From: Desulfobacterales bacterium
Lineage (GTDB): Bacteria > Desulfobacterota > Desulfobacteria > Desulfobacterales > 4be13
Direction: 5' to 3'
DNA length: 20,588 nucleotides
NCBI GenBank assembly: GCA_029934695.1
Contig: JAOZLU010000013.1
Span: forward strand, 1-20,588
Made by a program: the position numbers and the translations under genes. The notes beneath the pieces were generated by a model. The model was not told where the DNA came from, made no database searches, and saw only the letters and a program-made list of their open reading frames with translations. Positions 14,199 to 20,588 of this stretch are shown here, one piece after another (the first letter of the stretch is position 1; each line of letters starts with the position of its first letter).

Positions 14199-14996
14199 TT
14201 ATCCCTTGGCACCCAGTCGCAGACCGCCGTGGATAAAGAAGACATCTCCGGCCAAAGCTTCATTCCGATAGATATCTCCCACAAGAGAGGCCACTTCTTC
14301 CGGCTCGACAAGACGTCCGATAGGAACCTGTGCCAGAACTTTGTCCAATGCTTTCTGGTTCATGACCTTTTTTACCATGGGCGTTCCCACATAGCCCGGT
14401 GCGACAGCCACACAACGGATTCTGTCCGCAAGCCCGCGGCGGAAAAACTCTGCTGTGATGACCTTGGGCATGACAGACATGGCCGCTTTGGTGGAAGAAT
14501 AATTGATCTGCCCGGCTGTTCCCAGAGAACCGGTGGAAGATATCAGGCAGATCAGTCCCTTGCAGTTGTTGTTGATCATGCGTTCGGCGCATTCACGCAC
14601 GGTCAGAAATACGCCGGTCAGGTTGATGTCAATGACCATCTGAAAATCACCCAGAGCCATTTTCCGGGTGACTTTGCCTGTTTTCCTGTCCGGGGAGAGC
14701 ATCATTCCGTCCTTGATGATTCCGGCAAAGGGTGCCACCATATTGATCTGTCCGAATTTTTCAATGGCAGTGTCAGCAAGTCTGCCACAGTCATCTTCAT
14801 CAGTCACATTGCAGACCACGGAAACGACCTCGCCGCCCATTTCTCTGAGTTCAGCTTCGGCAGTTTCCAAAAATTTCTCTGCCACATCAGCGATAACCAC
14901 CTTGCCGCCGTTTTTCACCCAGTGTTTGGCGAGTGACAGACCAATACCGCCGCCCCCACCGGTAATAACTCCGACAGAATCCTTAATCTCCAGCAT
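14199..14996 (-). CDS. Short-chain dehydrogenase/reductase (FabG-like)
   Basis: A protein of 265 residues with all classical SDR features: TGGGGGIG at 12-19 (dinucleotide site), an acidic D37 at the end of strand 2 that favours NAD(H), N125, S153/S154, Y166 and K170 (YSSTK), and PGYVGTP after the catalytic region. The NAG motif is changed to FAG (90-92). GGAGG lies 5-6 nt before the ATG. It oxidises or reduces an alcohol/ketone on an unknown substrate in the cytoplasm; 3-oxoacyl reductase is only one option. It faces the DapA-like gene, 86 bp apart, so they are not one operon. Confidence 0.9.
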   Translation of the reverse strand: MLEIKDSVGVITGGGGGIGLSLAKHWVKNGGKVVIADVAEKFLETAEAELREMGGEVVSVVCNVTDEDDCGRLADTAIEKFGQINMVAPFAGIIKDGMMLSPDRKTGKVTRKMALGDFQMVIDINLTGVFLTVRECAERMINNNCKGLICLISSTGSLGTAGQINYSSTKAAMSVMPKVITAEFFRRGLADRIRCVAVAPGYVGTPMVKKVMNQKALDKVLAQVPIGRLVEPEEVASLVGDIYRNEALAGDVFFIHGGLRLGAKG

Positions 14997-15088
14997 TTCA
15001 TTCCTCCATTTTTATAATTGTTTTTGTCAGTTCAAATCAACCTGAAAAATATTTTCATCTAACTATCATATTATATACAGATATGAAA

Positions 15089-15143
15089 AGACTTATTTCC
15101 ATTCTTGCAATAAAAACCTGATTTTTACAGTCATCAATGATTA
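15089..15143. repeat. Left flanking direct repeat of the ATPase-nuclease cassette
   Basis: GCAATAAAAACCTGATTTTT (15107-15126) with AGACTT upstream and AGTCATCA downstream matches the copy at 17262-17325 in the same orientation; the 22-bp core (15107-15128) has one difference. The downstream part carries a 9-bp gap relative to the other copy. Confidence 0.7.
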
Positions 15144-15232
15144 TAACATGCTGAAATTGATGGAACTGTTATTTTATGACGGGTATCTGCTGATTAATAA
15201 ATTCGATAAGCTGCAGGCTGATTTCCAAGTTT

Positions 15233-15787
15233 TCACGACCCTCCGGAAAGATGATTGAACTGAAGGTGATTCGGCCAGTCAATCTTCATCATTTTATCGG
15301 GACGGTCGTGAGCATCGGCTTGTCCGATGGTGCGCGTTTTTCGTTTGGGAATGCTGGTATGCCCGATGCTCACAAAACGATAGGCATAACCATCAAGGAA
15401 ATCCCGCTCATTCCAAAAAACCCGGCCGATTTCCCGGCAATACTCGACAAAACATTGAGTTCCTGACAGTTGCTGAGTGATTTCTTTTTTTGAGTCTTTC
15501 GTGGTCTTCAGTTCAATACAGAGGATGACCTTTTTCTTGCCGGTATCAGCCACGATGACAAAATCCGCACGTTTGCATTCACCATGGGATCCGTCAAAAA
15601 TCGTATCGGGCGATCTGAAGGCATCCGCCTTGATCACGATGGCGTCATCCGGCACTCCGAAAATGGTTGCCAAAGCGTCTGCCTGCTGAGGCTCAGTGAG
15701 AATGACCTTGTTCTTGCCGTAATTGTCGTCTAACGGCACCTTGGCGGCTTCCTTGATCATCTGATCAAGAATTTCAAGATCGGTCAT
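15233..15787 (-). CDS. Predicted PD-(D/E)XK-fold nuclease, partner of AAA ATPase
   Basis: A 184-residue cytoplasmic protein. The segment KRADFVIVAD, a Lys-rich turn, then ILCIELK gives the classic PD-(D/E)XK arrangement: D75, E92 and K94 with a further Q in EITQQLSG (102-109). This nuclease fold cuts DNA or RNA in many defence systems. No helix-turn-helix or membrane segment is seen; the basic C-terminal tail (about 146-184) may bind nucleic acid. GGGGAGGAG, inside the end of the ATPase gene, is 9 nt before the ATG, and the two genes are 2 bp apart, so co-translation is likely. I do not recognise a named family. Activity is inferred from motif only. Confidence 0.65.
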   Translation of the reverse strand: MTDLEILDQMIKEAAKVPLDDNYGKNKVILTEPQQADALATIFGVPDDAIVIKADAFRSPDTIFDGSHGECKRADFVIVADTGKKKVILCIELKTTKDSKKEITQQLSGTQCFVEYCREIGRVFWNERDFLDGYAYRFVSIGHTSIPKRKTRTIGQADAHDRPDKMMKIDWPNHLQFNHLSGGS

Positions 15788-15789
15788 CG

Positions 15790-17175
15790 CTATTCTCCTC
15801 CCCAGACAATTTCTTCCTGGATACGGTTCATCGTCTCTATGGTCGTGTCAAAGCTGCGGGCCTCAATCCCGAGTTCCGGGTCTGTGTCAGCCAGAGTAAG
15901 GGTTTGGCTCAGTGTTTCTTTGTCATTGTCATCCGACTTCACCAGAGCCGTTTCCGCAATATAGACCCTGATTTTATCGGAGGAAATCAGTTCTTCGGGC
16001 CGATATCCCTCAGTTTCAGCAATCCGCTTCAGATGCGGTTTGTCATGGTTGAGCATGATCAGCGTGTTCAACTCTTTGATGATATAATCGCTGTGGGTGG
16101 TGATGAAAACCCTGATGTCCAAATTGACCAGCCGGGCAAAGACCCGGGCCATGCGGCGCTGGTTTTCCGGATGCAGATTCAGCTCCGGTTCGTCCACCAT
16201 GAGCAGATCACCGGGCTGTGCAGCATGTCTGAGGTAAAACCCGATATCAAGCAGGGAGCGAACCGCGCTGGAACTTTCACCCATGGAAAGCTTAATCTCT
16301 TTGCCCTTTGGCACAAAATAAAGCTGGTCATTCCGGGTGACGGTATAATCGCCGGCGATGATGTCGGCGAAGTCGGACAGCATTTCCGGGTGTCTCTCTG
16401 CAATGAAACTTCTCTTTTTTTCAATACTTTCAAGCTGTCGGATAAACTCCACATTCATTTCTACCGGCAGGGCATAGTTCTGATAATCTTTCAGCAGAAG
16501 TTCCATGGGGTTGATCATTTTATCGGCTCGGCTCACTTCATCAAGCAGGCGATTGCGGGCAAAATTCAGCTCCTTTTGGAAAATGGCGGTTCCGGTTCGT
16601 TCTGCGCTGGAAATGAAGGGATTGGGAAAAAGATGACCAAAAATGATCTCCTTGACAGTATCCGCAATGACTGCCCTGATCACATCAGAGGGAATTTTCA
16701 CTTTCTCTTTCTCAGCAAGCAGGGTGACGGTCAACTCCGTACTCTCCTCTTTTTTGGTAATGGAAAAAATTTCTGCATTCTCTGTACTCATTTTCCGCTC
16801 AAATTTATCTGTGATACGAATATGTTGAGTATCAAGTATCACTTGAAATGCGGTTTTCTGAAATCGGTCTGCCGGAGCCGCAAAAACCTTCGACAACTGC
16901 TTTGTGTATTTCTGACATCCCTCCGCAAGAATCTGCCCGGCCTTTTCCGTATATTCCTGCAAATCCATTATCATCACACCGTCATTAAGCAACTGCCATA
17001 TCTTGTCATCTTGGATGTCTATGGAGAGCAGTTTGTGCCAGTCATGCAAAAAGCCAAAAAGTGTGTAAGTGGCGTAGGTCTTGCCTGTGTTGTTGCCGCC
17101 ACAAATAATCGTCAGGTCGCCAAGTGAGAATTCGGCCTGTTTCAATGGTCCCAAATTTTTGATTTGAATCTTCAT
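15790..17175 (-). CDS. OLD-like AAA/ABC-type ATPase, first gene of the pair
   Basis: A 461-residue protein of the AAA15/AAA21, OLD-like branch related to SMC/RecF ATPases. Motifs: N-terminal IKNLGPLKQAEF, Walker A GGNNTGKT (26-33), ABC-like signature LSMGESSSAV (296-305), Walker B LLMVDEPELNLHP (324-336) and the switch histidine in TTHSD (H361). The middle (about 50-290) is helical and unlike known families by eye. There is no TOPRIM domain at the C-terminus, so a separate effector is expected; the adjacent nuclease fits. AAGGAA is 7 nt before the ATG, and a good promoter lies just upstream. In defence systems such ATPases sense or assemble around foreign DNA and license a nuclease; this role is inference. 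Confidence 0.85.
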   Translation of the reverse strand: MKIQIKNLGPLKQAEFSLGDLTIICGGNNTGKTYATYTLFGFLHDWHKLLSIDIQDDKIWQLLNDGVMIMDLQEYTEKAGQILAEGCQKYTKQLSKVFAAPADRFQKTAFQVILDTQHIRITDKFERKMSTENAEIFSITKKEESTELTVTLLAEKEKVKIPSDVIRAVIADTVKEIIFGHLFPNPFISSAERTGTAIFQKELNFARNRLLDEVSRADKMINPMELLLKDYQNYALPVEMNVEFIRQLESIEKKRSFIAERHPEMLSDFADIIAGDYTVTRNDQLYFVPKGKEIKLSMGESSSAVRSLLDIGFYLRHAAQPGDLLMVDEPELNLHPENQRRMARVFARLVNLDIRVFITTHSDYIIKELNTLIMLNHDKPHLKRIAETEGYRPEELISSDKIRVYIAETALVKSDDNDKETLSQTLTLADTDPELGIEARSFDTTIETMNRIQEEIVWGGE

Positions 17176-17200
17176 TATTTCATTCCTTATTCTGGCCTAA

Positions 17201-17228
17201 AAAATAGCCGCTTTGTGCAAAAGGTCAA
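17201..17228 (-). promoter_or_regulatory. Promoter candidate of ATPase-nuclease pair
   Basis: On the minus strand TTGACC (17223-17228), 16 bp, then TATTTT (17201-17206), with the start codon 25 bp downstream of the -10. The pair therefore has its own promoter. Confidence 0.55.
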
Positions 17229-17261
17229 ACATATCTCAAAAAAATACCTTCATTTAATATC

Positions 17262-17325
17262 AGACTTCCACTTTTGGCAATAAAAATCTGATTTTTACTG
17301 TCCAGACAGTCATCATTACTGATTC
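17262..17325. repeat. Right flanking direct repeat of the ATPase-nuclease cassette
   Basis: GCAATAAAAATCTGATTTTT (17277-17296) is the counterpart of 15107-15126. AGACTT upstream and AGTCATCA plus CTGATT downstream are also shared. It lies between the ATPase promoter and the next gene's promoter. Confidence 0.7.
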
Positions 17326-17389
17326 TGTCCAATGGTAAACCGCGTAAAAGCATACAGTTGAAGAGTTATATCAACAGTCCATTTTTTTC

Positions 17390-17421
17390 TTGACACGCAG
17401 CTACAATATAGCTAAATTGTA
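17390..17421 (+). promoter_or_regulatory. Promoter with overlapping 20-bp operator-like palindrome
   Basis: TTGACA (17390-17395), 17 bp, then TAAATT (17413-17418). The palindrome TACAATATAGCTAAATTGTA (17402-17421) matches its own reverse complement at 18 of 20 positions and covers the spacer and -10, the usual place for a repressor site. It precedes the DUF3795 gene by about 130 bp. Confidence 0.5.
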
Positions 17422-17552
17422 ACCATGCTGTATGGAAGGCCATTTTGAGTTAAGTACCTGCAACCCATGATGAATCAGACTGTTATGTGCTTTGATTCGA
17501 TACTTGGTATATCATTGTCAAAAATAAAAGAGATAATTGGAGAATAGGAATC

Positions 17553-18044
17553 ATGAAAGTAAATCCGGATTTTATTTCACCTTGCGGTCTTTATTGCGGA
17601 GTATGTGCAATTTATATCGCACACTGCGATAATAACAGAAAATTCAAGGAAGGATTGGTGAATGTTTACAAGGGAAATGTTCCCGGCAAGGGTGCGCTTC
17701 CCAACTGCGAAAATCTTTCAGCAGAAGATATTAAATGCCATGGCTGCCTGTCTGATGATCTTTTCATTCATTGCAGGCAGTGTGCAATCAGAGACTGCAC
17801 CAAAGAAAAAGGTTACACCGGTTGTCATCAGTGCGATGAATTTCCTTGCAGGCACGTTGACGATTTTCCCATGACCGTGGGCAAAAAGGTTATATTGCGC
17901 GCTATCCCGTATTGGCGTGAAGTCGGTACTGAAAAGTGGATTCAGGATGAGGAAGCCCGCTATATTTGCCCGGAATGCGGAAATAAAGTTTTTCGCGGTG
18001 CTGTAAAATGCAACCGGTGTAAAGCGAAACTGGATCTGGACTGA
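17553..18044 (+). CDS. Cys-rich DUF3795-like metal-binding protein
   Basis: A 163-residue cytoplasmic protein with 15 cysteines in motifs: CGLYCGVC (C11, C15, C18), CHGC (C62, C65), CRQC plus C82 (C74, C77), and CHQCDEFPC (C91, C94, C99). This spacing is that of the DUF3795 family, which is expected to bind zinc or an iron-sulfur cluster. A C-terminal ribbon adds CPECG and CNRC (C139, C142, C153, C156). Function is unknown. AGGAA lies 4-5 nt before the ATG, with a promoter and operator candidate upstream. It is divergent from the ATPase gene and not obviously linked to it. Confidence 0.8.
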   Translation: MKVNPDFISPCGLYCGVCAIYIAHCDNNRKFKEGLVNVYKGNVPGKGALPNCENLSAEDIKCHGCLSDDLFIHCRQCAIRDCTKEKGYTGCHQCDEFPCRHVDDFPMTVGKKVILRAIPYWREVGTEKWIQDEEARYICPECGNKVFRGAVKCNRCKAKLDLD

Positions 18045-18201
18045 CCCGGAATCCGTTGAAGGAATGAGAGAGCATCAGAGTCCTGCTGACCAGAATTACA
18101 GCGGCATGATTTCAGGCATCTGCGTGACGCCGCAATTTAATACCATAGCAGGTATCACCCTCATCTCCCGCGTTCCGCAGAGGTTCGCCCGTCTCATAAC
18201 T

Positions 18202-18233
18202 CCTCGTTCCCAAAGTGGAGATTGGGAACGAGG
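18202..18233. repeat. Dispersed hairpin repeat (CTCGTTCCCA type)
   Basis: CCTCGTTCCCAA (18202-18213) pairs perfectly with TTGGGAACGAGG (18222-18233) around an 8-nt loop. Hairpins of this type recur in intergenic DNA of repeat-rich genomes, from general knowledge. It sits between the convergent DUF3795 and FadL genes and may act as a transcription block for either. Confidence 0.65.
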
Positions 18234-18266
18234 GGCAGTCATATCTGTCTGTAATTCATAGAAGTC

Positions 18267-19613
18267 TCAGAACTCATAAGAAAAGCTCAGACCCATAAGA
18301 AGAGCACTGCCTTCCACATCTCCTTCCAAAATATAATCTTCCGGCCTTGCATCAATATGACGATCTTTGGCAATCAGATATGTGAAATATGCGTCAGTAA
18401 CAAAATTTTTGTATCTGAAACCCAGGCCTGAGTTGAACAGGTGCCGGTCATTGGAAGGCAGAGAGTAATCAATTGTCTCATCAGGAATAGGTGACTGATC
18501 ATAAACATAGCCCAGCCTTGCTGTCCATGTGTCTGAAATTTTATATTCAGCGCCAAACCTGAAAGTCCAGACATCATCATAATCTTTTTGTTGGGTTCGA
18601 TCCCCCAATCCGTTTTCGATAACTAACGGCAGGTCTTTATAGCTTGACCACCCAGTTCGCCAGGCATCTGCTTCCAATATAAGATTTTCGGTCACCTTAT
18701 AGGCAACACCCATTGTAAAAAAATCCGGCAATGCCAGTTTCCCGGAACCGGAAGCATTGTAGAAGACATCTGAAAAATTGAAAACACCCGGTATTTCTGA
18801 TACATTATCATAGTAAGCCTTGCCGTCCAGATCCTGGTCAATCCCGGATCTGTAAGTGACGCCAAAAGAAAGCCTGTCTGTGGGCTGATAATGAACAGCA
18901 ATGTTGAAACCCATATCAATGTGGTCTCCCTCAATTTTCTGATCAATATCTCCCAACGCGGCCGCGCCCTTTAAAAAATTGGTTTTATAAGCCATATCCA
19001 CCTGGGCGGAGTCCGGATCCAGGCCGTAACTCTGGGCAATTCCCATTTTAATATTGCTTTCGCTTGCTCTTATCACATCCGCGGGCCTGATCTTTTGCTT
19101 AAATTCCACATCAACATGCTGAATCGAACATCCTATGGCAACAGAAAGAGAATCACTGACCTTTACTGCAATATTCGGATTCACGTTCACAGTTTCAATC
19201 GTGGCCAGATAAGAATTGTATCTGCCATCCCAATTTTCATCAAATTCCGTGGAAAGACCAAAAGGGGAGAACACGCCCAGTCCGAATGAGAACCTGTCAT
19301 TCAATTTGTAGGTGACATACAGATGAGGCGGGAAAAATACATTCTTTTCTATATCATCGTTGTTTCCGCTTGGATTTGTTATGCTGATGTCCGGAATAAT
19401 GGCACTGAACCCTGCCATCATCCGGATACCGTCAAGCCTGGTTATGCCGGCAGGATTGTAATACAAAGCTGACGGGTCATCTGCCTGAGCCACAAAGGCT
19501 CCGCCAAGGGCCACTCCCCTTGAACTATGTTCATACAGGGCAAATCCTGCGCCAAAAGCCTGTGTGCTCATAATAATAGCACAAACCATTGCAACAAACA
19601 TACTTTTTATCAT
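18267..19613 (-). CDS. FadL-family outer-membrane long-chain fatty acid/hydrocarbon porin
   Basis: A 448-residue outer-membrane protein of the OMPP1/FadL/TodX family, a 14-strand barrel with an N-terminal plug that takes up fatty acids or aromatic hydrocarbons. A signal peptide (1-21) is followed by the family motif AFVAQADDPSALYYNPAG (residues about 40-57). Alternating polar/aromatic strands continue to the end, which terminates in Phe, as expected for BAM-assembled barrels. AAAGGAG is 8 nt before the ATG. It is the only gene of its kind here and its substrate is not deducible. The downstream SBP gene is upstream in transcription order, 100 bp away with a repeat between them, so they are likely separate. 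Confidence 0.93.
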   Translation of the reverse strand: MIKSMFVAMVCAIIMSTQAFGAGFALYEHSSRGVALGGAFVAQADDPSALYYNPAGITRLDGIRMMAGFSAIIPDISITNPSGNNDDIEKNVFFPPHLYVTYKLNDRFSFGLGVFSPFGLSTEFDENWDGRYNSYLATIETVNVNPNIAVKVSDSLSVAIGCSIQHVDVEFKQKIRPADVIRASESNIKMGIAQSYGLDPDSAQVDMAYKTNFLKGAAALGDIDQKIEGDHIDMGFNIAVHYQPTDRLSFGVTYRSGIDQDLDGKAYYDNVSEIPGVFNFSDVFYNASGSGKLALPDFFTMGVAYKVTENLILEADAWRTGWSSYKDLPLVIENGLGDRTQQKDYDDVWTFRFGAEYKISDTWTARLGYVYDQSPIPDETIDYSLPSNDRHLFNSGLGFRYKNFVTDAYFTYLIAKDRHIDARPEDYILEGDVEGSALLMGLSFSYEF

Positions 19614-19653
19614 AAAAAGTCTCCTTTCTTAAAACTTCCAAGGTTGAGGGTTG

Positions 19654-19708
19654 CCTTCGACAAGCTCAGGGTCCCTGAGCTTGTCCGGGTCCCTGAGCTT
19701 GTCGAAGG
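19654..19708. repeat. CCTTCGACAAGCTCAGG inverted/direct repeat
   Basis: The 18-bp arms CCTTCGACAAGCTCAGGG (19654-19671) and CCCTGAGCTTGTCGAAGG (19691-19708) are perfect inverted copies. Between them a third, partial copy CCCTGAGCTTGTC (19673-19685) is in direct orientation with the right arm. It is a known kind of dispersed intergenic palindrome and lies between the solute-binding protein and FadL genes. Confidence 0.75.
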
Positions 19709-19713
19709 GGTGC

Positions 19714-20475
19714 CTAATCGTATTTCGACTGGATATTTGTCATGAATTCCTTATTATCGCGTAATTTGGCAATTTCATTCCAGATTTCCAGCATTTCCTT
19801 ATTGCTCAGATGTTGGGTTATTTTGGAGAACATCATAAAATAGGACTTTGATTTTATTGGAATGTCATGAATTTTCAACTTATTCTCAAAGCCAAGCTTG
19901 CGAATCAGCATTTCCGCATTAGTCGGTATGGTAATCACTCCCCCTTTCTTTAACTTGGCTACGGTTCGCAAATTTCTTATGGTCTTGCCAGTTATCACTT
20001 TGATATTTTTGGCTCTCAGGTCTTCAACAATAGAGTATCCAAGCGGCGCTCGTATTGGCGTGGGCAAGGTTTTAATCTCTCCTTTGAATTTATACGGATT
20101 ATCAATCGGAGTGATAAGCACATATTCCACCTGCATAATACGCCATTCAGATTTTTTTTCACCAGAAGCATCCGGCGGATAAAAAAATGATTCTGCCCGG
20201 CTCAGTTTATAAGAACCGGAAACAAGCGCATCATAGCTTCCCTGCTCTGTCATCTGCAAACAGCGGTTCCACGGAATGGGAGTAAAATTCATTTTATAAC
20301 CCAAGTTTTCCAAAGCCTGGGCTGTAATATCCACATGCATTCCTTTGGATTCTCCTTTTTCCTTATATGTGAACGGATACCAGGAGTTCATGTCTGTGCA
20401 GATATTGACCGTTTCTGCGTATGATATGCCTGATGATACAGTCAAAATAAAAAACAGCAACGTGAATTTCTTCAT
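19714..20475 (-). CDS. Periplasmic solute-binding protein, family 3
   Basis: A 253-residue protein with a signal peptide (1-20, ISYA/E). The body follows the SBP_bac_3 pattern: an N-terminal strand VNICTDMNSWYPFTY, then GMHVDITAQALENLGYKMNF, PWNRCLQ and SGSYKLSRAE, which matches binding-protein folds for amino acids and other small polar ligands. No permease or ATPase gene is adjacent, so it may be an orphan binding protein or a sensor-type protein. AGAGGTG precedes the ATG. The ligand is unknown. Confidence 0.85.
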   Translation of the reverse strand: MKKFTLLFFILTVSSGISYAETVNICTDMNSWYPFTYKEKGESKGMHVDITAQALENLGYKMNFTPIPWNRCLQMTEQGSYDALVSGSYKLSRAESFFYPPDASGEKKSEWRIMQVEYVLITPIDNPYKFKGEIKTLPTPIRAPLGYSIVEDLRAKNIKVITGKTIRNLRTVAKLKKGGVITIPTNAEMLIRKLGFENKLKIHDIPIKSKSYFMMFSKITQHLSNKEMLEIWNEIAKLRDNKEFMTNIQSKYD

Positions 20476-20533
20476 AATTTCACCTCTTTTAATTGAGTGT
20501 CACCAAAATGAAACATGGCCCGCCCGGCATAAG

Positions 20534-20588
20534 CGCGTATGCTCGGTTCGGCCCGCGTATGCTCGGTTCGGATTGACAAATCCGAACC
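20534..20588. repeat. 20-bp direct repeat and terminal hairpin at window end
   Basis: CGCGTATGCTCGGTTCGG occurs at 20534-20551 and 20554-20571. The second copy overlaps a hairpin, GGTTCGGATT (20565-20574) with AATCCGAACC (20579-20588), which reaches the window edge. This is probably the start of a larger repeat continuing outside. Confidence 0.6.

Larger units (their letters stand above)
17176..17552. other. 377-bp divergent intergenic region
   Basis: It holds the ATPase promoter (17201-17228), the right flanking repeat (17262-17325) and the DUF3795 gene's promoter and operator candidate (17390-17421). It also has the 11-mer TTAAGTACCTG (17450-17460), related to the arms of the element at 22-164. 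No gene is seen. Confidence 0.7.

Noticed and set aside
14181..14936. 251-codon open frame opposite the SDR gene
   Set aside because: Shadow of the SDR gene, which has all catalytic residues.
15904..17127. 407-codon open frame on the plus strand
   Set aside because: Antisense to the ATPase, whose Walker and signature motifs are clear; no domain is seen in the reverse frame.

Overview
The window looks like a chromosomal piece of a Gram-negative, repeat-rich anaerobe, most likely a Desulfobacterota relative such as the large-genome filamentous sulfate reducers (Desulfonema-like). The reasons are a FadL-type outer-membrane porin and periplasmic proteins, giant secreted proteins built from tandem beta-sandwich modules, a dockerin-like C-terminus, and intergenic DNA full of palindromic and inverted-repeat elements. 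The taxonomic call is inference; no rRNA gene is present.

Layout. (1) 1-2134: a cluster rpmH-rnpA-yidD on the minus strand. yidD lacks a normal start codon. It is embedded in repeat-rich DNA, including a 138-bp MITE with an 8-bp target duplication inserted in a 23-24 bp tandem array. yidC, the usual next gene, is not in the window. (2) 2135-4872: a metallo-beta-lactamase-fold hydrolase facing a GT9 (heptosyltransferase-type) glycosyltransferase, then two small membrane proteins, one with a zinc-ribbon-like N-terminus. (3) 5115-12589: secreted or envelope proteins on the minus strand. These are a 303-aa STN-domain/coiled-coil protein whose promoter and first codons are tandemly duplicated, a 1490-aa Cys-rich protein with about 13 beta-sandwich modules, and a 459-aa IPT/PKD/dockerin-like protein. 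(4) 13078-14996: a DapA-superfamily lyase, with a 5x7-bp microsatellite in its leader, converging on an NAD-type short-chain dehydrogenase. (5) 15233-17175: an OLD-like AAA ATPase followed after 2 bp by a predicted PD-(D/E)XK nuclease. The pair has its own promoter and is flanked by imperfect direct repeats; it is the best candidate here for an undescribed (defence-like) system. (6) 17553-20588: a DUF3795-type Cys-rich protein behind a promoter with a near-palindromic operator candidate, a FadL porin and a periplasmic solute-binding protein, separated by repeat hairpins.

How they work together: rpmH/rnpA/yidD is a housekeeping block (ribosome, tRNA processing, membrane protein insertion). The two large secreted proteins are likely co-expressed surface or matrix proteins. 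FadL plus the solute-binding protein suggest uptake of lipophilic and small polar substrates. The ATPase-nuclease pair is a self-contained cassette. All assignments rest on reading motifs; no database search was possible.
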